NCBI RefSeq assembly: GCF_001625215.2
Contig: NC_030384.2
Coordinates: forward strand, 39,218,390 to 39,282,389
Source: Daucus carota subsp. sativus
Taxonomy: Eukaryota; Streptophyta; Magnoliopsida; Apiales; Apiaceae
Direction of reading: 5' to 3'
Length of the DNA: 64,000 bases
Shown here: positions 12,348 to 23,100 of the stretch, piece after piece
How the letters are laid out: each line of letters opens with the position of its first letter
Numbering within the stretch: the first letter of the stretch is position 1
Translations under genes and position numbers: made by a program
Notes under the pieces: generated by a model
Database searches by the model: none
Seen by the model: the letters and a program-made list of their open reading frames with translations, nothing else
What the model was told of the DNA's origin: nothing

Positions 12348-13491
12348 CAGGGGCGGATCTAGGATCTAATCTTAGAGGGGACACCAAAATATTTTCTTAA
12401 TTAACTCATAAGTCATAACAGATTGATAAATGTACCTGCATGCTAGTCAAGAACCAGCAAGGCAGCAACCACAGTCTCACAAGTCACAGCCAAGCCAAAA
12501 GTATAGTATTTTGCGACAGTATTTAAATTCTTTCGCAATCCTGGATCAGCTTCAAGTTCATCTACTACAGTTTCCGGGTTTAAATCTGGTGGGTAAGATT
12601 CAGGAACATCTACAATTGGAGACTCATTTACTATTGGCTGGGGAGGTGTTGGAGATGAGGGGGGAGATGTTCGGAGTTTTTTATAGAATCGATGCATAAT
12701 TGATTAACTGTTTAACAAATATAGGGTTGACATTTTAAGTATCAACTAACGATAATCAAAAGCTTACAAAGTTACAGTAGGGGAAAAATAAACACACCTT
12801 AATTTTGTAATCACAGAATTGAGAATTCCCCCTTTTCAGCTGTTGCCTGCTACTCTGCTAGCCTGCTGGTACCCATCAGGCCATCACCCATGACCTAATA
12901 ATTTGAATTTAAAGCATAAACACAACAGATATCTATAAATTAGACACACAGTGACAATATAAACATACTTTGTTTAATCTTTAGATTCCGGAATTACTCT
13001 GCAGAAGAACTGAAGAAGAAACATCCATGGATTAGGCGGAGCTCGGACAGGTAAGGACAGAAAACGCAGCGCTCCACATCAGAAGCCTCAAGCACATATC
13101 TAATTAACTAGTAGCTGATAGATGATTCAGTGATTGTATTCGGTTTGTATTTGATCGGTGGGTAATTTGGATTAATAAAAAGGTGAGTACTTACACTAGC
13201 CAGGCACAAGCTCTGCTCGAGAGAACAGACTGCAGAGACTAAAACATATGTTATATCTATTCATATTTTTAATATAAATATATGTGTACAAATTACCTTT
13301 TAGTTCCTTATAATTTTATTAAACCACTGCAACTTACTTGAACTTTTAAAATTCGCGGGGACACCCCTAAATTTTCAAATTTTTTAGGGGGACACTTATA
13401 TTTTTTTCCCGAAATCACGGCGGTAATTTTTTTTTTTTTTTTAATTAGGGGGGACACGTGTCCCCCCGTGCCCTTTACTAGATCCCCCCTG
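12348..13491 (-). mobile_element. Non-autonomous hAT element with transposase N-terminal remnant
   Basis: The element is 1144 bp with short inverted ends (CAGGGGCGGATCTAG left; CTAGATCCCCCCTG right), flanked by a perfect 8-bp target duplication ATTATGTG at 12340-12347 and 13492-13499. Eight-base duplications are the hAT signature. On the minus strand, a frame of 84 codons from 12697 to 12443 begins MHRFYKKLRTSPPSSPTPPQ and contains LEADPGLRK, a motif I know from the N-terminus of ZMYM1/TTF-type plant hAT transposases. Everything after that is missing, so the copy cannot move itself. The subterminal GGGGACACC blocks near each end resemble those of other hAT ends in this window. The exact duplication suggests a fairly young insertion. 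Confidence 0.9.
12443..12697 (-). pseudogene. hAT transposase N-terminal fragment
   Basis: Eighty-four codons from an ATG at 12697 encode a basic start, a Pro/Ser-rich linker and then the ELEADPGLRK segment that precedes the TTF zinc-finger region in ZMYM1-like hAT transposases. The sequence then leaves the family and stops; zinc finger, RNase-H-like catalytic core and dimerisation region are all absent. It lies wholly inside the 12348-13491 element. Confidence 0.65.
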
Positions 13492-13499
13492 ATTATGTG

Positions 13500-14600
13500 G
13501 CCCATGGCAGTAAACAAGCTGGCTTATAGTAATGATGCTTCTTGTTTCTCATCAATCTCTTCTGATTTCAGCCCACAGAATGTGCCACTGACCACGCTCA
13601 GTGGCATCATAGCCTGAAATCACCAAACTCTATCATGTCTTTGTTCCTGCCCGATTTACATTTCGAATATTTATATACTGTGCATTGAGACATGGAAAGT
13701 GTTGCCACTTTTTGGCATAATACCTGTTAAAAAGTTTCACTTTTCAGTCTCGTTCGAGAAGCTTAAATATTTTACCATTCAAGTGGTCAGGGTGCACCCA
13801 CAATTTACTACATCGTTTGATTAGATTTCTTACAAACTTACCCGGCCCACAAGGTTATGCTATACTATATGCAGGGTGTACCAAAAACCGGTCCAACTGA
13901 ACCTGGACAAAAAATTCGATTTTATTTGTGGTTTATTTTAATTTCACATTTTTAAAATTAAAATTTTTTGATTTAAGTTTGGTTTTATCAAATTTCCATC
14001 CAAAATAATCTGAAGCGAACCAAGATATTATATATATTAAATATAACTTTATAAGATAACTTTTATATATCATAAAGTATTTTAAATGCTATATAATTTG
14101 ACTTTATAATGGTAGTTTTATATATTATAAAATATTTTAAATACTATATAATTTGGCTTTTATCACAGTAGGATAATCTGGTTCTACTAAAATCGCTATA
14201 AATGATAAAATTGTAATGTCTTCTTTTTTTTTCCTTCAGAATAAGTATTCCTCTTTTGCGGTATAAAAATAGATCTGTTTATTTTAATTTGTTGTACGTT
14301 TTGATCCTTATCTTTGTAGTTTAGTGAAATTAGTTAGTTTTCTCTCTGAGTTATTTTTGTTTATACGCTTCTGTCACATTGTGCGTGCATTATGTAAATT
14401 ATCACATCATTTTCATAATTATTGTACCATTTTCATGATATATACCTATAATTCTGGATGTTCATAAAAGAATCCTATGTTCTTTGAATATGAAGTGAAA
14501 TTTGATGTAAACAGTACTAGTATAATTTCAAAAAAAAAAAAAACGGATTGGCTTTTTCATTCTTATTTTATTTGAATTTGTACGACACATTTTTTTATAG
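13500..14600. other. Gene-free spacer between hAT and the first fold-back element
   Basis: AT-rich. The one notable structure is a compact double stem-loop at 13564-13621. Otherwise nothing coding or repetitive is recognised. Confidence 0.45.
13564..13621. other. Nested stem-loop
   Basis: An inner perfect 8-bp stem (GCCACTGA/TCAGTGGC, loop CCACGC) at 13584-13605 sits inside an outer 8-bp stem (GATTTCAG/CTGAAATC) at 13564-13571 and 13614-13621. It resembles neither a tRNA nor a known snoRNA. Function is unknown. Confidence 0.5.
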
Positions 14601-14610
14601 TTATTGGATA

Positions 14611-15414
14611 GGGTTAATTATCAAGTTGGTCACTGAAGTGGGTTTAATGTATCAAGTTGGTCACTGAACTCAAAACGGTATCAAGATGGTCACTGAAGTG
14701 GCCATAAATATCAAACAAGTACCTTGAAATATGAGTTCAAGTAGTAAAAATATTATTTATAAAGTTTTACACATTATTTTTAAATATTATCACAACCAAC
14801 TAAAAGGTTATGACTCTGGTATTTAAATAATATATTTATATTTTTATCAAGTTTATTTATTATTTATATTTTATTATATAGTTATTTTCTTTGTTTTAAT
14901 TAAAAATAAATAATAAATAAACTTGATAAAATCTAAATATATTATCATAAATATTAGAAGTCATAGGGGTCGTTTGGGTGAGTTTAAAATAAGTGCTTCT
15001 TGCTTAAAATAAAAAAGTGGAGTAGAAGTTAGAAGCAAATTACAACTTATAAGTGATTAAAGTGTTTGGGAAATAAGTAGAAGTCGTGAAACAAAAGCTA
15101 GCATTCCTAACTTTTTATAAATGCTTCTTAACTTTTTACACAAACGGTACGAATAAGTGCTTCTAACTTATAAACCCAGAAGCTGGGCTTTTAAGTCGAC
15201 CACAAACACCCACGTAGTCTTTTACTTGGTTTTGGTAACATTCTAAAATAATGTGTAAAACTTTATAAATAATATTTTTAATGCTTGAACTTATATTTCA
15301 AGGTACTTGTTTGATATTTATGGCCACTTCAGTGACCATCTTGATACCGTTTTGAGTTCAGTGACCAATTTGATACATTAAATCCACTTCAGTGACCAAT
15401 TAGATAATTAACCC
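14611..15414. mobile_element. MULE-type fold-back element 1 (804 bp)
   Basis: Long inverted arms of roughly 190-200 bases start GGGTTAATTATC and end GATAATTAACCC. A perfect 10-bp target duplication TTATTGGATA lies at 14601-14610 and 15415-15424; 9-11 bp duplications are typical of Mutator-like elements. The arms carry an internal near-tandem motif (TCAAGTTGGTCACTGA and variants, three times per end). No transposase is present. A second repeat, with ends near 14968 (GGGGTCGTTTGGGTG) and 15213 (CACAAACACCC), appears to be nested in the centre. Confidence 0.85.
14968..15213. mobile_element. hAT-like MITE nested in fold-back element 1
   Basis: The segment starting GGGGTCGTTTGGGTGAG and ending CGACCACAAACACCC interrupts the two arms of the surrounding element. 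It has the GGG..GTTTGG-type ends of hAT MITEs and paired internal blocks (AAGTGCTTCT and GTGCTTCTAACTT). No clean target duplication was found, so the edges are approximate. Confidence 0.45.
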
Positions 15415-15424
15415 TTATTGGATA

Positions 15425-17225
15425 TGAGATTTGATGTTATTATGCTATCTATTAGTTTCAATAATATTTCTAAATCACATGTGATTAAATCGAATCGTTT
15501 AAATTAAATTGGTTTAATTCAAGTGTATATGCCTTTTGATTTGATCATCATTCAAAAAATCAAAAAATCAAAAATTTATGATTTGAACTATTCAATCCGA
15601 ACCCGATCAAATCATCTGATACACACCCCATAACTGTATGTATTGGAACTTTCACGATGATGAGCTTTATTTTTACAGTGTGCTGGACCTGAGTTATCCG
15701 ATGTGTGATATACCAAAGTCCAAAACACATCCAAATTGCAAGACAATGAGAAGTATAACAAGAGTGTACCTGTCTATTATACAGTGAACTCTATTCTAAC
15801 GCGTGCGATTATATTCTGATTTGTGTCTATTTCATGATTTGGCACACGACTTAAAGTGTATTAATTGCATAATTATATAATTTAATTAGAAAAAGAATTA
15901 CAGATAAGAATTTAAGTATGAAATATTTTTTTACCAAAGAAAAATTACAAAAATGAATGAGCATTACATTTGAGATTATAAACATGCATACTTCCGTACT
16001 TTAAATTACAAAAAAATTGCAGACTTCCGTGAGCAAGATAACTCGTATAAAGCATGCATACAATTCACATTTAGCAAGTACGCATTAATTCACGTCAAAA
16101 TAAACTTTTAATTTCCAGATTTGATGGACAAGCGACCCTGGTAAAGATCAACGGGGCCTCTTGCTTGTTTTAAATCCCCTGCAATTTTCTAGCAGCCAAA
16201 TAGGAGTATAAATGAGTCTTGGCACTAGAATTATTTTAATGTTTAATATTGATATAAATCATTTTGGTCGTGTTTGAAAATTAGTAGTTAGTTATTAACG
16301 AATTGAATTAGATTTTCAGATTATTTGATTGAAAGATATTTTGACGAGCAGATTGAATTAACGGCTTCTTGTAAAACTGTTTGGTAAATAGAGGTTTAAT
16401 CAATTTTTTATGACACATAACAAAACTTCTAACCTCAAAAACTTCTCAAAATAGCTTTTCGAAAATCAGTTTTTAGTCCAAACCTCTATCTCAATAACCT
16501 AACTATCAAACACTAAGATTAACAAATTAAAATGATCAAACCTGGACAACATCTCCAAACCTCTAATTTTATCCAAAATCTCTAATTTGCAAACACCGGC
16601 ATGGACCATAGTTATGAGTTATGACCTTTATTAGATGTTACGACTGCAACATTTCAGGAATGCCAAATTGTCGTTATATTAAACTCAATTATTTTCAACG
16701 AAATTTGTCAAACACAATTATCCTCAAAGAAACCTTTGTTTTCCACTGGAATTCACACACACAAAGGTGTGAATTTATAACTTTTGTAAGATACAGTTCT
16801 ATAACTCGCTTTTAAGTTGTTGTTTTTAATAAAAATTTAATATTTTACTTTTTCTTCTGTTTTTTCAAAATTATACTTCACATAAGAATTAAAATACATG
16901 TCGAACAGTGTATAAAATTAAGTGGGACTTCAAAAGTACTCCGATCTAAATCTGCATTATAGATGTATATGAAAGCTTAAAACCAAGTTAAAATATGCTG
17001 GATTCCCTTGTAAAAACTCTTAACCAAAGCATGAGAACAGATCTAAACAATGAACAATTAATTCGAATTTAATACATTGATTAGTTATTTAACCAGTGAG
17101 ATGTATCTGTGTCAGTGGAATGAACATCATTGGTTAAGTGGTTTAATCAGTTGAATCTGACTGACCTCAACTTATGGTACATGCCAATAACTAGTCAGTT
17201 GGTAGTTTCTACTCGTATCATTTTC
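15425..17225. other. Gene-free spacer between fold-back elements 1 and 2
   Basis: AT-rich, with no coding frame that looks real. A block at about 16265-16580 begins with GTCGTGTTTG and ends with TATCAAACAC-like sequence and may be an old hAT MITE, but the ends are too degraded to call. Confidence 0.4.
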
Positions 17226-17917
17226 GGGTTAAATAGCTAATTCATCACTAACCTGGCTCGAAACTTGCAACTGAGTCATGTTGTTGAAAAAATTTTCAAA
17301 CGTATCACCAAGTAATTAAAAACTTTCAAAATCATCATTCTCCGTCAGTTCCGTTAAGTAATTAACGGAAAGTTAAAAAAAAAATTAAAAAAAATCAAAA
17401 AAATTGGAAAAAAATCGTTAAAAATTCTGAAAAAATTCAACAAAATCTGATTATTTTTTTTTGAAAAATGTGAATAAAATAAAAGAAAATCAAAAAATTA
17501 AAAAAATGGAAAACAAAAGGTTTCAAACCTTTATTTTATTCTTTTCAATTTTTCTAAAATCCGAAAAAAAAACATGACACCAAATTTTTTTTAAAATTTT
17601 TCATATTCTTTTAAGATTTTTGAATTTTTTTCAGAATATTTTTGAACTTTAGAATTTTTTTTCAGAATTTTTTGAATTTATTATGAATTTTCTGTTTTTT
17701 TTCCAGATTTTTCTGAATTTTTTAAGAGTTTTTAAGAGTTTTTTCATTTTTTTTAAAAAATGTTTTTGAATTTTCCGTTAATTACTCCACGGAACTGACG
17801 GAGAATGATGCTTTTGAAAGTTTTTAATTACTTGGTGATGCGTTTGAAAGTTTTTTCAACAACATGACTCAGTTGCAAGTTTCGAGTCAGGTTGGTGATG
17901 AATTAGCTATTTAACCC
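17226..17917. mobile_element. MULE-type fold-back element 2 (692 bp)
   Basis: Arms of about 150 bases start GGGTTAAATAGCTAATTCAT and end ATGAATTAGCTATTTAACCC (reverse partners). The arms include CTCCGTCAGTTCCGTTAA and its inverse. The centre is extremely rich in A and T runs. Flanks share only ATTTTC, so the expected 9-bp duplication is imperfect. No coding capacity. Confidence 0.7.
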
Positions 17918-18798
17918 TATATTTTCAGTAACTCTGCAGCTCACTGAATATATGGAAGCACCGACAGAGTTAAAAGCAGTACGTCACAGAGTGTTGGTAG
18001 AAATTTACACAAGAGGATGCAGCGTCGGTAGTAATATACTGCTCTTACCGACAAACACGTTCCAAACATACCGGGTTGTTTGTCTACTCACATTTTTATT
18101 ATTACCGCATTTTCATTTTTGAGTTCGGGTCTCTGATAATCGTCTTTTACCGCAATCTTTTTGGGTTTTTTTTATATAAAACACATAATTACGTCTATCT
18201 GCGGTTTAGACACCCATTCTACGGTTTGTGTCACTAATTTTACTGTATTCACATCCTTCTCATTCCTCTGCCCCATTTCCTATGTTTCTTCTCTGCATTT
18301 ATATCTTTATTTCCCAAACATGTCTTGTTTTTTCTCGTGACAGAACACATTCAGCTTTCTTATATGTCTGTTAAATTAAACCAAACATGCTAAAGTATAA
18401 TTTTAACACTACTTTTTTTCTTCTATATACTTGCTATTGGAATTTGGGATCAATCCAAAATACAGGACTCTTCCCCAGATTCACCTAAAGGAGTCGATTG
18501 CTTTGGGCTATTTATACATGTGCAATGTTGGATGCAAGGACGTAGATGAAAGCGAACTATTTGTTGTTTCCCTGTTGTACCTGAATAGATAGCGAGGTCT
18601 CATGAACTCTTGATCTGATGGTATTTTTTTCAGGGCTTTAGCGGAAATCGGAGCGTCGGTGTTATTATTCGATTCTTTATAAGGAAAAAAGATTTGGTTT
18701 TTTCTTATATAGTAATAACAGTTCCATGCGTCGGTTAGCAATATTTACCAAAAAAAGAAAAGAATGCTGGCTATGGATAAAGGTAAACATGTTTATTG
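17918..18798. other. Spacer between fold-back elements 2 and 3
   Basis: It contains five scattered copies of a TCGGT/ACCGA core, three of them within GCGTCGGT (near 17959, 18022, 18047, 18655 and 18730). These could be subterminal repeats of an eroded DNA transposon, but no termini are visible. No gene is supported; a minus-strand frame at 18508-18741 shows no family resemblance. Confidence 0.35.
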
Positions 18799-18807
18799 TT
18801 TATTCTA

Positions 18808-20106
18808 GAGTTAAATACAAAGTGTGTACTTGAACTATGCACTATATACACTTTGTGTATCTAAACTATCAATTGAAGATATTGTGTACTCCAACTATTC
18901 AATTATGTGCAATTTGTGTACTACCGTTAATTTTAGTTAACTTCCGTTAGCTTGTCTCTATGTACAGTGTATACACTGCTTTTCCATCCGCGTGCATTTC
19001 TTTCCCCCTCCATGTCCCCTTCTAGTGTAGTAATCGGGCAGTAACCAAAAACTTATTGTCGTGGGCTAATTTATATTTTAAAATTAATTAACCAAAAAAT
19101 TTATTATTAATTTATATTTTAACCTGCTATTCAATTTTTATACATCAAAATTAAAAAAAAATCCTAAGATATATTATCAATTATATGTAACGAACTTATA
19201 ACACCTGTCATTAATAATTTTATTGTGAAGATAAAATTATGTGAGAGCAATATATTTCTTATTAATTAATATATATTATTTAATAATTATAAATGTACTT
19301 GGAATATTATTTTTCTAGTGAGTGTGTTAATAAATTTTCTATTTAATTTATTGCACAGATTCTTAATACTTAAATTCGTCAAAAATCTAATTAAAAATTG
19401 ACTTAAAAAATTATTTTAATGAAAATGTTTAAGTATGTTTCAATTATAATAAAAAAATATGTTAAAACTTAAATATATTCATAAATTCAAATACCAATCG
19501 ACCAAACTTATAAAATTTGAGTTCTAATAGTATAATACAAGTTAGATAAGAACGGAAGATAGCATGTCAAATTAGGTGGAAAAAAGTCAAAGCGTTTATT
19601 TTTGAAATGAAAAGAGTATTTTTCAAAATATATATTTTGTTATTTACCTATTTTGATTTTTATATTTGACTTTTTTGATACGTATATTAGTATATAAAAT
19701 AATTATAATTATAATTGGTCCAAAATTTAAATCTTTTTATTTTAGATTAAAATTCAGTTGATAAAATTTTTATACAAAATAAATATATCATATTTTATTT
19801 TCGAACGCTTGAATATATGCATAAAGAATAATAAATAATATGAATGTATACATAGTAACATTTGTCACTAATATACAACTGTATTCCTAACGCTAATTCA
19901 AATAAATAGAAATGCAGTTGTCAAAAATCTAATTAAAAATACAATAATGTATTGGCTGTGTTACTGACGTAGTTAACGGCGGTTATGGTCTAGTACACAG
20001 ATTGCACCATATCATTTACATGAGGTACACAAAATGTCAAATTGATACTTGAGGTACACAGTATGCACAAAGCTTATAGTTCAGGTACACATTATGCATT
20101 TAGCTC
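18808..20106. mobile_element. MULE-type fold-back element 3 (1299 bp)
   Basis: The left end GAGTTAAATACAAAGTGTGT pairs with the right end, whose inverse reads GAGCTAAATGCATAATGTGT. A perfect 9-bp target duplication TTTATTCTA lies at 18799-18807 and 20107-20115. Each arm carries three or more spaced repeats of a TGTGTAC(T/C)TNAACTAT-like unit. The interior is AT-rich and non-coding. Length and duplication fit a non-autonomous Mutator-like element. Confidence 0.85.
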
Positions 20107-20245
20107 TTTATTCTATAGAATCAATATAACTTTTACACATTTTATGACAGTAATAAAAATTCGAAAGAAAGCGAAATTTTTCGCGATTTTTCACTTTAAA
20201 AAAAGTGAATATAAGGTGGTAAAAAGAATGGTAAAAGTGAGAATT

Positions 20246-21517
20246 TTAACTCTTTTTCCCCTCTGCACCCCCTTCTTCTAAGTAAGCTTTCTTCCTCCTC
20301 TCAGCTCTATCAAGCAGACAAATGGCAACGAAACACGTGGCGTATATAGCATGACTTTTCCAGCTACTCTTGGGCGGTTGATGCAACACAGCACGATGAA
20401 ACACTTTCACATAGTAATGCAACCCAACTGCAAAGCCCACAAATGTCTGGCCCAGAGCAAGTAATTTTGAAACCAGCCCAGTCTCAGTAGAGAACACTAA
20501 AACTAAGTACATGAGCAGAACCAAGAGATATAACACATAGCCAAGTGTCTGCAACACTTGTAAACATATGTATGTGGACTGTGATGTAGCATAGAAAAAC
20601 TTGAGTGGCTCAAGGCCAGTGACAAGGGCAGAGAGGCAGAGTATAGAGAAATATATTGCAAGGTAAATTTGGATGAAAATGATTATTTTTTGGAGGGAGA
20701 AATAGGCTTTGATTCTGTTGAAAATGAGGGAGACTAAAATTAATGGGATTAAAATGAATGCACAAGATACAATTGAAGCAATGGCAGGTGCATATTTTTT
20801 ACCAACCAATGGTTTGAACCCATTTGTCAGATCTTTATTGGCTCTTGTGAGATAAACTTTGGAAGATGTGGAGAATCTTTCCAAATCTGGAATTAATGAT
20901 TCTTGGAATCTTGATGGCAGATCTCTGAAATCTGAAACTAAATCCTCCTCCTCATCTTCATCTATCCAAACGGGCTGCTTTGGTTTTTGTAGCTTGGGCT
21001 TTTCAGTTTTGGTCTGTTTGGGCTTTGTGGTAAGATCTGAGGATTTCTTAGCTGTGATTAATGGCTTTGGTGTGGTGGAATTCAGCTTCTTTATTTGGGT
21101 TTTGATGGTGGGTGAGTTGGAAGTTGATGTGGGTTTGATGAGTTTGGTTTTGTTTTTGAGTGAAGACTCTGAAGTTGAAGTAGTGGGCTTGAGAATCTTG
21201 GTTTGGTTTTTAGTTGAAGATGAACTACTAGTTGAAGTAGTAGCAGGATTTGAGGTTTTCTTGATGAGCTTGGTTTGGTTCTTAGATGAGGAAGTAGGTA
21301 TGGTTTTTGTCTGGTTTTCTAAGGAAGTGGAGCTAGTAGAAGTAGCTTTTTTCTTAATAAGCTGATTTTCTTGGGTTTCTGAATCAAGAAGTTTTCTGCC
21401 AGTTTTGGCAAGAAGCAGAGGCTGAGTTTGAGTAGCAGCAGAACTGAGACATAATGAAGAGAAAAAACACAGGAAAATCAGTACCTTTCTTGCACCAAGA
21501 TCACAAAGTGGAGACAT
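20246..21517 (-). CDS. Membrane protein with signal peptide and Ser/Thr/Lys-rich ectodomain (putative type I membrane protein family)
   Basis: One exon, 423 residues, with the ATG at 21517-21515. Residues about 1-27 form a signal peptide (RKVLIFLCFFSSLCLSSAAT). About 45-175 is a low-complexity stretch of Ser, Thr, Lys, Asn and Pro with repeated NQTK/NKTK units that offer many N-glycosylation sequons. An acidic patch DEDEEED follows near residue 185, then a conserved-looking segment (FRDLPSRFQESLIPDLERFS). The C-terminal 180 residues hold four or five hydrophobic helices (for example CAFILIPLILVSLIF and LYLLVLLMYLVLVF), and the tail is charged and ends EGGAEGKKS. The order resembles Arabidopsis proteins annotated only as putative type 1 membrane proteins; no biochemical role is known to me. 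The Ser/Lys region is probably fast-evolving. Upstream it faces a plus-strand leader-like region, suggesting a divergent promoter. Confidence 0.8.
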   Translation of the reverse strand: MSPLCDLGARKVLIFLCFFSSLCLSSAATQTQPLLLAKTGRKLLDSETQENQLIKKKATSTSSTSLENQTKTIPTSSSKNQTKLIKKTSNPATTSTSSSSSTKNQTKILKPTTSTSESSLKNKTKLIKPTSTSNSPTIKTQIKKLNSTTPKPLITAKKSSDLTTKPKQTKTEKPKLQKPKQPVWIDEDEEEDLVSDFRDLPSRFQESLIPDLERFSTSSKVYLTRANKDLTNGFKPLVGKKYAPAIASIVSCAFILIPLILVSLIFNRIKAYFSLQKIIIFIQIYLAIYFSILCLSALVTGLEPLKFFYATSQSTYICLQVLQTLGYVLYLLVLLMYLVLVFSTETGLVSKLLALGQTFVGFAVGLHYYVKVFHRAVLHQPPKSSWKSHAIYATCFVAICLLDRAERRKKAYLEEGGAEGKKS

Positions 21518-22059
21518 GAGTGTATAGTACTCAAGAAACTGTGTCTGAACCTTGTGCTTCAGAACATGTACATGAATAATGTAATGAAGTAGGGATGATA
21601 TGGTTTATATCAGATCGGGAAATGGAGATCTAGATTTGTTAAAGTGAGAGACATATCACATAAGTGTTTATCTACAGAATATAAATCCTGAAGGCAAATA
21701 CGAGTCACTTTTACTATGGTTGTCCCTCGCGGACCTCTTATTTACAAAACTTGCCATTGATCATTACTTCCCCTGCAGCAGTTGACTTATGCGGCCACCT
21801 CTTTCCTCCTCTTTTAACTTTATCTTTCATTTTGAAAATTCAAATTTCAGTGCTCTATTATTGTTCTTCTACTCGCTCCGGATCCATCTCTCCATTTCCA
21901 GTTGAGGCGCTTTCCTCCTTCAAATCTTTAATTGTAAAGTCTCCACTCATGCACTAAGTTTATTGTAAGTTTCTCTCTCTCTCTCCCGGGTTCTTCATCT
22001 CTTTGTTCTTGCTTTAAAATCTAATAATTGCATTCATTTATATGTTTTGCTTGATGTTT
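21518..22059. promoter_or_regulatory. Probable divergent promoter and leader region
   Basis: This lies between the minus-strand membrane-protein ATG and plus-strand CT-rich leader-like sequence. The stretch 21780-21990 (CT-rich, followed by TAAGTTTCTCTC) looks like a first non-coding exon and the start of an intron on the plus strand. No start codon with a coding frame follows, so any transcript would lead into the relics at 23101. Confidence 0.35.
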
Positions 22060-22570
22060 TAAAGTAATTAACAAATTGGAATCGATGATTTTCTGTATCT
22101 GTTTTCTAATTTGTGATTTGTTTCGGTTTTGTTTTAGTTTCGCTGCTTCTTCAATCTCAGGTATGTTCCTCTCCTTTTCTCCTAATTTATATTTATGTTG
22201 GTCATTTATGTTTTGTAGTTTGATATTCCGCGCGTGTTTATGTTTCTCTTCTAGATTAACTATGTTTGTATTTGTTTCATCTTTAATTTGTCTTTTATTT
22301 TTGCTGGGTTTCTTTTGTAGTGTATTCTTGGAGTGAATTAGTTTCTAATTTTCTATTTCCCAGCGTTTCAGGTTTGTGTTTCTCTGTCTCTCACTGTCTA
22401 TCTCTCCCTCTTTGTCTCATAGGTTAACAATCTTTCTATATGTTTGTGTTTGTTTTATTTGTAATTTTGTTGTTGTGTTTGTTTTGTAGATTGTTTGTGG
22501 AATAAATTAGTTCGCAGATTTTCAGGTTTTTAGTGCTTCCTCTATAAGCCAAGCATCTCTCTCCCTCGCT
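22060..22570 (+). repeat. Tandem leader-like units with intron-style junctions
   Basis: Three diverged units of about 170-190 bases share an order of motifs: TTAACNA, TTTGTNTTTGTTT, a TTTTGTAG acceptor-like site, GAATNAATTAGTT, a short exon-like piece ending TTTCAG or CTCAG, then a CT-rich tract. They begin near 22060, 22256 and 22424. This looks like duplication of a 5' UTR exon-intron segment. No protein is encoded. Confidence 0.5.
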
Positions 22571-23100
22571 CTCAGTTTTAGATTTGAATACCAGGTCAGA
22601 AGTTATTTTAGTGTCTTCTCAATTACTCTCATTTTGTTAATTTTTTTATTTTATTAATTTTTGGTAAAAGTGTGCTTAATTTCTATAATCTGTTGTTCTA
22701 ATGAGAATTAGTTCTTCACCCTGGAGCTCAAATTCTCAGGCCAAAGAAGTGATTTGTTGATAAGAAATTTTTGTTCTGTAGCAATGGAATGAGACCTATC
22801 TGCATTACCACAAAGTTGACCATAAGAAGACATACTGTCTGTCCATGGAGTTTCGTAGGCCTTTTAATTGTAGCCAAGTTTCCTTCTGCTCAACTATATT
22901 CATTTTATCAGGTAGCAGCTTTTCTAGAAGTCTATATATGATCTATTACCTTTTTAGTTCCAAGTATCTGTACAGTGTCATGTTATATTGATATTTGCAA
23001 GACAGACATTCAAACTATGCATGTTTATGGTGGTATAGTATTTCAAGAAGTGACCTTCACTATAGCTACTATCCTTTGACAAGGTGATTATTTATTGATA
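22571..23100. other. Non-coding stretch upstream of the WRKY relic
   Basis: No WRKY-like N-terminal exon and no other coding sequence is recognisable here. It may be remnant intron or leader of the WRKY gene copy. Confidence 0.35.

Noticed and set aside
12430-12699. Plus-strand frame of 89 codons
   Set aside because: Antisense of the hAT transposase fragment, which has clear family motifs.
13584-13625. Helitron 3' end
   Set aside because: Hairpin followed by CTGA fits in part, but the next base is A and no 5' TC end was found.
20859-21365. Plus-strand frame of 168 codons
   Set aside because: Antisense shadow of the Ser/Thr/Lys-rich membrane protein; low complexity only.
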